NCBI GenBank assembly: GCA_040753075.1 | Contig: JBFMHA010000096.1 | Coordinates: 1 to 8,429, forward strand | Length of the DNA: 8,429 bases | From: UBA6814 sp040753075 | GTDB taxonomy: Bacteria; Desulfobacterota; Desulfovibrionia; Desulfovibrionales; Desulfovibrionaceae | Direction of reading: 5' to 3' | Shown here: positions 1 to 4,831 of the stretch, in pieces | Position numbering within the stretch: position 1 is the first letter of the stretch | How the letters are laid out: each line of letters starts with the position of its first letter | Made by a program: the position numbers and the translations under genes | The notes under the pieces: model-generated | Told to the model about the DNA's origin: nothing | The model's input: only the letters and a program-made list of their open reading frames with translations | Databases searched by the model: none

Positions 1-828
1 CCCCAGGCGCAGGGGCCAGCGCCAGGCGGGCAGCGGGCCGGAGGGCTTGCGGCCGGATGCGGCCCAGCCGTCCCAGGCCCCGACGTAGCAGAGCCAGGAG
101 CACCAGGCCGGCCCCGCCAGGGCCACGGTGGAGGCGAAGAGGATGAGCATGAACAGCCCGCCTCCCCGGTAGAGCGGGCCGGCCACGATGAGGGCGGGCA
201 CGGGGAGGTGGAGGTCGCCGGTCATGAGGAAGTCCTCGAATCCGGCCAGGCCCAGGCCGAGCTGGCCGAAGAACGCCAGGGAGAACAGGCCCCAGGCCCG
301 CAGCCGCCAGCGGGCCGAGCGGGCCGGGTCCAGCAGGCCGTCGCAGAGCCAGCCGGCGTAGGCGGCCAGGCCCACGGCCTCCAGCCAGCCCCAGCCCGGC
401 CAGAACCTGTCGGCGAGCAGCACCGCCACCGGGGACTTGGCCCGGGCCGCCAGCACCAGGCCCAGGCACAGGAAGAAGGCCAGCGCGCCGGGCCAGCCCG
501 GGCCGTCCCCGGCCCGCTCCCTGACCCTCTTCGCCTCCAGGGCCCAGGCCGCGGCGGCGCAGGCCAGGGCCACGGCGCCCAGGATGAGGGCCATGCGCAC
601 CCAGGGCGCGCCCATGGCCAGGCGCAGGCGCGCCAGGTCCGCGGCCACGTCCAGCCAGAAGAAGAATCCCGCCGCGAGAAGCCCCTGCACCGCGCGCCGG
701 GCCCAGGGCTGGCGCACGAAAAGCAGCCCGGTCACGGCCAGCCAGGCGGCCACCTGCCCCATCTCGCCGAAGCGCAGGGCGTGGGCGGCCAGGACGAGCA
801 GGGAGAGGAGGGCGGGGAGATGCGCCAT
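1..828 (-). CDS. NapH-like polytopic membrane iron-sulfur protein (C-terminus beyond window)
   Basis: The frame is open for 276 codons from the ATG at 828 to the left edge, so the C-terminus is missing. The visible part is strongly hydrophobic with several likely membrane segments (about residues 5-37, 46-60, 78-97, 113-128, 147-162, 178-196 and 225-240). After the last comes GPAWCSWLCYVGAWDG (239-254), with cysteines 243 and 247 spaced C-x3-C. This matches the GxxxCGWxCPxG element of the NapH/MauN/CcoG membrane ferredoxins, which pass electrons between the quinone pool and soluble or periplasmic partners; here the usual proline after the second cysteine is tyrosine. A GAGG lies 10 nt before the ATG, directly against an inverted repeat (843-895). 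It is downstream of, and co-directional with, a siroheme/ferredoxin gene, so a role in electron supply is plausible. Family placement is fairly good; partner and substrate are unknown. Confidence 0.75.
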   Translation of the reverse strand, partial: MAHLPALLSLLVLAAHALRFGEMGQVAAWLAVTGLLFVRQPWARRAVQGLLAAGFFFWLDVAADLARLRLAMGAPWVRMALILGAVALACAAAAWALEAKRVRERAGDGPGWPGALAFFLCLGLVLAARAKSPVAVLLADRFWPGWGWLEAVGLAAYAGWLCDGLLDPARSARWRLRAWGLFSLAFFGQLGLGLAGFEDFLMTGDLHLPVPALIVAGPLYRGGGLFMLILFASTVALAGPAWCSWLCYVGAWDGWAASGRKPSGPLPAWRWPLRLG

Positions 829-842
829 TACGGGGCGACCTC

Positions 843-895
843 GTAGGCGGGGCTCGCGGCGGCGCGCAAGAGGGCGGTTCGCGAGCCGTCCCTAC
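843..895. repeat. Imperfect inverted repeat, REP-like
   Basis: The 16-nt arms 843-858 and 880-895 are inverted repeats matching at 13 of 16 positions: outer GTAGG and inner GGCTCGCG are exact, with a 3-nt mismatch block between. The 21-nt loop is also GC-rich. The element sits immediately 5' of the Shine-Dalgarno GAGG (839-842) of the membrane protein gene, so a hairpin in its leader could affect translation. The layout resembles dispersed palindromic intergenic repeats of high-GC bacteria. Copy number elsewhere in the genome cannot be seen here. Confidence 0.55.
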
Positions 896-930
896 AAAAG
901 AAAAAGCGGGCGGCCGCTGCCGGGCGGTGA
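891..930 (-). terminator. Weak terminator-like GC block with T-tract
   Basis: Read on minus, a GC-rich stretch containing GCGGCCGC is followed by TTTTTCTTTT (plus-strand 896-905). This lies downstream of the siroheme gene and upstream of the membrane protein gene. The T-tract is convincing, but the best stem I can draw is only about 4 bp, so termination here is uncertain. Confidence 0.3.
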
Positions 931-959
931 GATGACGGTGCAGCCATGCCCGACAAGGT

Positions 960-1033
960 CCAGGGGATCATCCCCTGGCGGGGGGCTGCAAGGGGGCGCG
1001 GAGCCCCCTTGCCGGGGTCTGGGGCTGCGCCCC
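960..1033. repeat. Array of three GC-rich palindromes after the siroheme gene
   Basis: Three hairpins lie in tandem. The first is 960-978, with 9-nt arms around one base (CCAGGGGAT / ATCCCCTGG). The second is a perfect 10-bp stem, 988-997 with 1003-1012, loop GCGGA. The third is GGGGC 1021-1025 with GCCCC 1029-1033, loop TGC. They begin about 20 nt beyond the minus-strand stop at 1052, so they would form 3' structures on that transcript. No T-run follows directly. Blocks of this form are familiar to me from intergenic regions of GC-rich Desulfovibrio-type genomes, but I recall no named family. Confidence 0.6.
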
Positions 1034-1051
1034 GGCCGGCGGCCGGGCGCA

Positions 1052-1729
1052 TCAACTCTTGCCCCCGGGCTTGCCTCCGGGCTTGAGCCCGGCCACGGCC
1101 CGGGCTCCGACCTTGGCCGCCAGGTCGCCCAGGCGCTGGCCGGGCCTGGCGTGCTCCAGCAGGTAGCGGGCGGCGCGCAGGGCGAATTCCACGGCCTGGT
1201 CGGCGCTGTGCAGGCCGGGAAGCTCCTCGGCCAGGCGGGGGTGGCGGCCCAGGCGGCCGCCGAGTTGCACCCGCCAGCCGCTGCGGCCCGGGGAGAGCGC
1301 GCCCGAGGGGCAGGCCGCGATGCAGGCCCCGCAGGCCAGGCAGGCGGCCTCGTCGATGGCGTCCAACTGGCCGCTGGGCAGGAGCACCACGGCCTGTTCG
1401 CGGCAGGCGTCCTGACAGGCCCAGCAGCGGGTGCACTGGGCCGGGTCGGCCTTGGGCCGCTGGGCGGCGATGAGGCCCACGTCCGCGATCTGGGGCCGGG
1501 AGCAGGCGTTGGGGCAGCAGGACAGCGACACGGCGAACAGTTCGTGGCGCTTGGGCGGCCGGCCCAGGAGCCGGGCCAGGCCGGCCCCGAAGCCCATGGC
1601 CTCCAGGCCGGCGGCCAGGCGCTGGGGCAGGTCGCCGGGGTCCAGGGCGCGGTTCTCGCAACCCTCGGTCCCGCGGCAGGCGGCGACGATGAAGCCGGTT
1701 GCGGCAAGGGAGGCAGGGGGCGTGCTCAT
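1052..1729 (-). CDS. Half-length siroheme/[4Fe-4S] protein with inserted 2x[4Fe-4S] ferredoxin domain (DsrAB/AsrC-like C-terminal half)
   Basis: The product is 225 aa. The siroheme/cluster ligands of sulfite and nitrite reductases are complete: C18-x5-C24 and C72-x3-C76. SCCPNACSRPQIADVGL (70-86) fits the family signature except that the usual Gly before the third cysteine is Cys71. Two ferredoxin motifs follow, C99-x2-C-x2-C-x3-C109 and C130-x2-C-x2-C-x3-C140-P. The fold then resumes with GWRVQLGGRLGRHPRL (151-166) and a helical tail rich in Gly/Lys at the end. A ferredoxin inserted at this point is the DsrA/DsrB/AsrC arrangement. Only 17 residues precede the first cysteine, so the N-terminal ferredoxin-like half that helps build the substrate pocket is absent. 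It may be an electron-transfer or siroheme-carrying partner, or a minimal sulfite/nitrite reductase. It is not the 218-residue D. vulgaris assimilatory-type enzyme as I recall it, which lacks the ferredoxin insert. ATG 1729 is preferred to TTG 1777, which lies inside the operator palindrome. The only purine-rich site, GGAG, is 12 nt upstream of the ATG. Confidence 0.8.
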   Translation of the reverse strand: MSTPPASLAATGFIVAACRGTEGCENRALDPGDLPQRLAAGLEAMGFGAGLARLLGRPPKRHELFAVSLSCCPNACSRPQIADVGLIAAQRPKADPAQCTRCWACQDACREQAVVLLPSGQLDAIDEAACLACGACIAACPSGALSPGRSGWRVQLGGRLGRHPRLAEELPGLHSADQAVEFALRAARYLLEHARPGQRLGDLAAKVGARAVAGLKPGGKPGGKS

Positions 1730-1763
1730 GGGGCGAGGATGCTCCGGCTGGGGGTGGATCGCC

Positions 1764-1777
1764 TTGACCCGGGTCAA
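1764..1777. promoter_or_regulatory. CRP/FNR-family operator palindrome, HcpR-like
   Basis: TTGACCCGGGTCAA is a perfect 14-bp palindrome (half-sites TTGACC and GGTCAA, 2-bp spacer) centred 41.5 bp upstream of the siroheme gene's ATG. Half-sites of this kind are known for CRP/FNR regulators, and comparative genomics of metal- and sulfate-reducing deltaproteobacteria assigned TTGACC...GGTCAA-type sites to HcpR, which controls the hybrid-cluster protein and some sulfur-metabolism genes. I am not certain of the published spacer length. No good -10 box follows; CATCCT (1736-1741) is the nearest candidate. An HcpR assignment is inference, while a dimeric regulator site is well supported by the symmetry. 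Confidence 0.6.
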
Positions 1778-1808
1778 AAAGGCCCGGCCCGGGGAGACCG
1801 GGCCGGGC
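1776..1808 (-). terminator. Strong rho-independent terminator of the lipoprotein unit
   Basis: Read on minus, arms GCCCGGCCCGG (1808-1798) and CCGGGCCGGGC (1792-1782) form a perfect 11-bp GC stem with a 5-nt loop, followed after one C by TTTTT (1780-1776). It lies about 135 nt past the lipoprotein stop. The last two T's of the tract are the first bases of the operator palindrome at 1764-1777. Confidence 0.8.
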
Positions 1809-1942
1809 GAAGGTAGCAGGGAACAGGCCCGCAGGCCAGAAGCCGGGCCGGGGGCCGTCGGGACTCAGCCTCCTGCGCGCCGGGATGGAGTGCGGATCGA
1901 TTGGCGCGGCCCGCGCGCGGCAGGGCGGGTTCGAAAAGGCGG

Positions 1943-2647
1943 CTACTGGGCGGGCCTGGCCTGGGGCTTGGGGTCGTCCAGGGGGGAGGGCTGGGGGTTC
2001 TTCCTGCGCTGCTCCTCCTCGTACCAGTTCCACTCCCGCACGGGCTTGCCCAGGTCCTCGGCCAGGGCGGCCACGATGGCGGCCGCCGGCTCGGTGGGCA
2101 GGCGGTTCTTGACCGCGAGCACGAAATAGTCCCGGGTCGTCTCCGCGGCCATGGTCCCGGCGTGGGCCATGGACCAGATGAGCTCGCCCGAGGCGGTGTC
2201 GTAGATGTCCAGGCGCAGGCTCACGGTGGAGGTGCCGGCGGAGCCGCCGAAGAGCAGGTAGGTGAACTCCCCGCCCACGGCCAGGTCGAAGCCCGCGGCG
2301 CGGGCGCGGGCCACGGCCGCGGCCGGATCCTTCCAGGGCTCGTTCTCGGCGAAGGGCAGGGTGTCGAAGACCTGGAGCTTGAGCCAGCGGCCCCAGAACA
2401 CCCGGGAAAGCTCCTTGGCCACGTGGGTTGCGTCCTTCATGTGCAGGCGGTTGGCCAGGGGGAAGAACATGGCGGTCTGGGGGATCCTGGGCTTGTCCGC
2501 GGGCGTGACCGTGCTCTGGGGGAAGAAGTCCCGGTGCACGTATTCGTCGATGTAGAAGGTGGGCGGCTGGGCCAGGTCGGGCGAAACCGCGCAGGCGGCC
2601 AGGAGCAGGGCCGGGGCCAGGAGCAGGGACAGGGCGCGCAGGGGCAT
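1943..2647 (-). CDS. Predicted lipoprotein, uncharacterised
   Basis: The product is 234 aa. Its N-terminus is a type II signal peptide: a short basic start (R4), a hydrophobic stretch to residue 18 and lipobox LAAC with Cys19 as the predicted lipidated residue, followed by Ala20-Val21. The mature protein is mixed alpha/beta. Residues 119-160 (GFDLAVGGEFTYLLFGG..., then VSLRLDIYDTASGELIW) recall the strand pattern of CsgG/FlgO/TolB-N-like envelope lipoproteins, where a variant component is read as 'present in the periplasm, combined along the chain'. The C-terminal 25 residues are charged and Pro-rich, probably disordered. A GAGG lies 8 nt upstream of ATG 2647. It may be transcribed with the two upstream minus-strand genes and ends at the terminator 1776-1808. 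Envelope location is likely; function is unknown, and the CsgG/FlgO resemblance is weak. Confidence 0.75.
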   Translation of the reverse strand: MPLRALSLLLAPALLLAACAVSPDLAQPPTFYIDEYVHRDFFPQSTVTPADKPRIPQTAMFFPLANRLHMKDATHVAKELSRVFWGRWLKLQVFDTLPFAENEPWKDPAAAVARARAAGFDLAVGGEFTYLLFGGSAGTSTVSLRLDIYDTASGELIWSMAHAGTMAAETTRDYFVLAVKNRLPTEPAAAIVAALAEDLGKPVREWNWYEEEQRRKNPQPSPLDDPKPQARPAQ

Positions 2648-2797
2648 GGCGTACCTCGCTGGGATGGGGCCGGGCGCGACGCGCGGTCCGGTCTGCCCAG
2701 AGAAAGCAAAACCCATGCCGGCTTGAGCGTCTTGGCCCTGAACAGGCGCAGGCGCTCTTGCGCGGTTGGCCGGAAAGCCGTTCCGGCATGCCGGCTC

Positions 2798-2819
2798 CCG
2801 GTCTTGCTTCAAGACCCGG
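2798..2819 (-). other. Stem-loop after the 115-aa gene
   Basis: GGTCTTG (2800-2806) and CAAGACC (2810-2816) pair perfectly around CTT, with two further G-C pairs beyond a one-base bulge. It starts about 5 nt past the stop codon at 2824. There is no T-run on the minus-strand 3' side, so it looks more like an mRNA 3'-end or processing hairpin than an intrinsic terminator. A separate 12-bp palindrome CCGGCATGCCGG follows at 2783-2794. Confidence 0.4.
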
Positions 2820-2823
2820 CGGC

Positions 2824-3171
2824 CTACTGCAGGGTCGTGGTGGGCGGCGGGACCTGGTACATGGAGTCCAGGAGCTGCTGCCGCGAGTCCGCCAGGCTCT
2901 TCCTGATCTCCAGTCGGCGCTCGGCGGGCAGGCGCTTGAACTCGGGGCGGGCGGCCAGGGCTTCGAGCTGGTCCATGTCGGACTTGATGCGCCGCACCCT
3001 GGCCTGGAACTCGGGCTCCTGCTGCCAGAGTTTTGACGCGGCCTCGGCCAGGTCGCGCAGCTCGGCGGTGAGCTCCAGGAAGGCCTGGGGGTCGATCTCC
3101 CGGGCCAGGCGCCGTTTCTGCGCCAGGCTCTGGAGAAAGGCCCTTATCCGGTCCAAGGCGCGGGCCCACAT
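2824..3171 (-). CDS. Small helical, charged protein of unknown function
   Basis: The product is 115 aa. ATG 3171 is preceded by AGGAGG with a 5-nt gap, an excellent ribosome site, which supports both the start and the reality of the gene. The sequence is almost wholly amphipathic helix, with heptad-like Leu/Ala spacing at about residues 8-48 and 56-105. It is rich in Arg, Glu, Gln and Leu and has no signal peptide, membrane segment or cysteine. It ends in a short tail, PPPTTTLQ. It is probably a cytoplasmic coiled-coil or helical-bundle protein. It lies between the Yip1-domain gene and the lipoprotein gene on the same strand. I do not recognise a family. Confidence 0.7.
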   Translation of the reverse strand: MWARALDRIRAFLQSLAQKRRLAREIDPQAFLELTAELRDLAEAASKLWQQEPEFQARVRRIKSDMDQLEALAARPEFKRLPAERRLEIRKSLADSRQQLLDSMYQVPPPTTTLQ

Positions 3172-3221
3172 GGGCGCCTCCTGGCGTCACGACCACCAAA
3201 GGCCGTGAGGCGTTTTGCGGA

Positions 3222-3246
3222 CAAGAAAAGTCGCAGCGCCGCTGCG
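3222..3246 (-). terminator. Possible weak intrinsic terminator after the Yip1 gene
   Basis: On minus, CGCAGC-GGC-GCTGCG (3246-3232) forms a 6-bp stem followed by ACTTTTCTT. It is 43 nt past the stop at 3289 and before the 115-aa gene's ribosome site. The short stem and interrupted T-tract suggest partial termination at most. Confidence 0.35.
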
Positions 3247-3288
3247 TTGCGTTGCCCCTGCATGTCGCGGCGTTTCCCGGTCGCGGCG

Positions 3289-4410
3289 CTAGGCTCCGCC
3301 GCCGGGCAGGTTGAAGGCCACCACCGCGGCCAGGATGACCACCACCAGGGGCAGGTGGATGGCCAGGAGCACCCGGCCGTACGTGGCGCGGTGGATCTCC
3401 TTGAGCGCGATGAGGTAGATGGTCATCCACCAGAACATGCCCACCAGGGGCCCCAGGAAGGGGATGAGGGAGAACACCCCCACCGCGTTGGTGTAGGCCA
3501 TGGCCCGCATGGTGCCCTCGAGGCCGCCCCCGGCCGAGTTCATGGTGCGCAGGGCCAGGTGCATGATGCTGGAGAACACGAAGATGTAGAGGATGGACAG
3601 GGCCGGGACCACCACGGCCACGGCCAGCAGGCTCTGGCCCAGGTTCACCTGGAAGTGCTCGGCCACCTCGGGCGGGAACTGGAAGCGCTGGTTCAGGGCG
3701 TCGAAGAGCAGGGCGTTCCACACGGTCTGCAGGGCGAAGGACAGCACCGAGAGCAGGATGTAGAAGCTCATGGGCCTGCTCATGCCGCCGGTGGCGGGCA
3801 TGGCCCGGAAGAACTGCACGGGGCTGAAGGCCGCGCCCTTGACGGTGGCCCACAGGCCTCGGAAGAAGCCGTGCTCGGCCAGGTTCTCCCAGGGTACGGC
3901 GCTGGGGCGTCCGGCCCAGCCGGGCGCTCCCGGATCGTCCTCGGATTCGGCGCGGCGGTTTTCCTCCCGGGCCAGGTTCTCCAGCTTCTGCCAGATGTCG
4001 CCGGATCGGGCGGGCCCGGACGGCGTCCGGTCCGACTCCTGGTCCTGCCCGCGGTCCGGGGCGGGCTCCTCGGGGTGCTCGTCGCGCAGCACGATGCGCC
4101 GCACCGGCCGGGTGTCGGGCTGGTCCGGGGCCGGCGACTCCGGGGGCGGAGGGGGAGCGGCCGGGGCGGGCCGCTGCGGCGGTTCGGGCGGGGCCTCCTC
4201 GGCGAGCGCCGGGGCGGCGGGCTCCTGCGGGGGCGCGGGGGCGGCCGCAGGCTCGTCCTCTCCGGCCTCGAACTCGTACTCGGGCTCCTCCAGGGCGCGG
4301 AAGCGGAACTTGAAGCGACACTTGGGGCAGGTGGCGAACACCGCCTTGGGCGGGAGCTTGCTCCCCGCCACCTCGCGTCCGAACCCGCATTGCGGGCAGA
4401 TGATTTCCAT
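3289..4410 (-). CDS. MJ0042 zinc-ribbon / Yip1-domain membrane protein
   Basis: The product is 373 aa. Residues 1-38 form a zinc ribbon of the MJ0042 type: CPQC (C5, C8) and CPKC (C28, C31), with FKFRF after the second knuckle. Residues 40-135 are a low-complexity acidic and Pro/Ala-rich linker, probably disordered. From about 174 a Yip1-like domain begins: W174, then SPVQFFRAM (196-204), then about five hydrophobic segments (213-236, 260-284, 304-325, 322-337, 347-367). Bacterial Yip1 proteins are polytopic inner-membrane proteins of unclear role; the zinc ribbon would face the cytoplasm. ATG 4410 makes the protein begin exactly at the zinc ribbon, with an AAGGT about 8 nt upstream. The earlier in-frame ATG at 4455 overlaps the likely promoter and adds unconserved residues. 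Domain calls are confident; function is not known. Confidence 0.85.
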   Translation of the reverse strand: MEIICPQCGFGREVAGSKLPPKAVFATCPKCRFKFRFRALEEPEYEFEAGEDEPAAAPAPPQEPAAPALAEEAPPEPPQRPAPAAPPPPPESPAPDQPDTRPVRRIVLRDEHPEEPAPDRGQDQESDRTPSGPARSGDIWQKLENLAREENRRAESEDDPGAPGWAGRPSAVPWENLAEHGFFRGLWATVKGAAFSPVQFFRAMPATGGMSRPMSFYILLSVLSFALQTVWNALLFDALNQRFQFPPEVAEHFQVNLGQSLLAVAVVVPALSILYIFVFSSIMHLALRTMNSAGGGLEGTMRAMAYTNAVGVFSLIPFLGPLVGMFWWMTIYLIALKEIHRATYGRVLLAIHLPLVVVILAAVVAFNLPGGGA

Positions 4411-4441
4411 GGGTGCTACCTTGTCTGGGAAGTGGGGGACC

Positions 4442-4471
4442 AGCCTATCCCACATGCCCCCGGGGGTGCAA
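4442..4471 (-). promoter_or_regulatory. Candidate sigma70-type promoter of the Yip1 gene
   Basis: On minus, TTGCAC (4471-4466) and TAGGCT (4447-4442) are separated by 18 bp and would start transcription about 25 nt before ATG 4410. Each box matches the consensus at only three positions, so this is tentative. The spacing and the 150-bp gap from the preceding gene favour a promoter here. Confidence 0.3.
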
Positions 4472-4559
4472 GGGAGAGGCTGCGGTCAGGGCGCGGGACC
4501 CCGGGGTTATTCTTCCTTTGTCCTCTGCCTCTGCAGAGCGGCCAGGGCCCTTTCCCGGC

Positions 4560-4796
4560 TCAGCCGCGCTCCCGGGCGAGCCGGGCCATGCCCTGGGCCA
4601 GGCAGGCGTCGCGGTGGCGGTCGGCGTCCTCCAGGGTCTTGAAGCGGTAGACGCCCTTGGGGATGAAGGTTGAGTCGCCGCCGGGCAGCTGGCGCGCCGC
4701 CTCGACGAGCCGGGCTCCGGCCTGGAGCGATTCGGCCGGGCCGAGCTCGGAGATGGTGGGCTCCCGCCGCTGTCCAACAGTCTTCATGCTCGCCAT
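4560..4796 (-). CDS. Small conserved-looking protein, function unknown
   Basis: The product is 78 aa from ATG 4796, or 75 aa from ATG 4787; neither has a strong ribosome site (GGCGAG precedes 4787). The chain is soluble with no signal peptide: an N-terminal segment REPTISELGPAESL, a basic/alpha-helical middle, then FIPKGVYRFKTLEDADRHRD and a C-terminal helix ending LARERG. The KGVYRF...EDADRHR...C core is reminiscent of short uncharacterised bacterial proteins with RF(K/R)-x-x-E-(D/E)-A-(D/N), but I cannot name the family. It begins 35 bp after the ftsY stop on the same strand, so it is probably co-transcribed with ftsY. Codon usage matches its neighbours. Confidence 0.65.
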   Translation of the reverse strand: MASMKTVGQRREPTISELGPAESLQAGARLVEAARQLPGGDSTFIPKGVYRFKTLEDADRHRDACLAQGMARLARERG

Positions 4797-4831
4797 ATAG
4801 CCGCGCCCCGGCTTGCGGTCAAACCTCGGCG

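Noticed and set aside
1730..1777. TTG start for the siroheme protein, 16 residues upstream
   Set aside because: The TTG is part of the operator palindrome and directly follows the terminator T-tract, and the added residues are unconserved in character. ATG 1729 is simpler.
828..2789. Long minus-strand open frame spanning the siroheme and lipoprotein genes
   Set aside because: It runs through two well-supported genes in another frame, has Arg/Pro/Gly-dominated composition typical of GC-rich shadow frames, and no domain or ribosome site.
2783..2794. CCGGCATGCCGG palindrome as an operator, with a 10-nt direct repeat CATGCCGGCT at 2714 and 2787
   Set aside because: A 12-bp palindrome and one 10-nt repeat in a 70% GC spacer may well be chance, and no known operator matches.
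1943..4390. 815-codon minus-strand open frame ending in the lipoprotein
   Set aside because: Only the last 234 codons look like a protein (signal peptide, lipobox, good ribosome site at 2647). The upstream part is out of frame with the Yip1 and 115-aa genes.
4411..4455. Upstream ATG for the Yip1 protein
   Set aside because: It lies near the likely promoter, has no ribosome site, and would put 15 extra residues before the zinc ribbon that normally starts this family.
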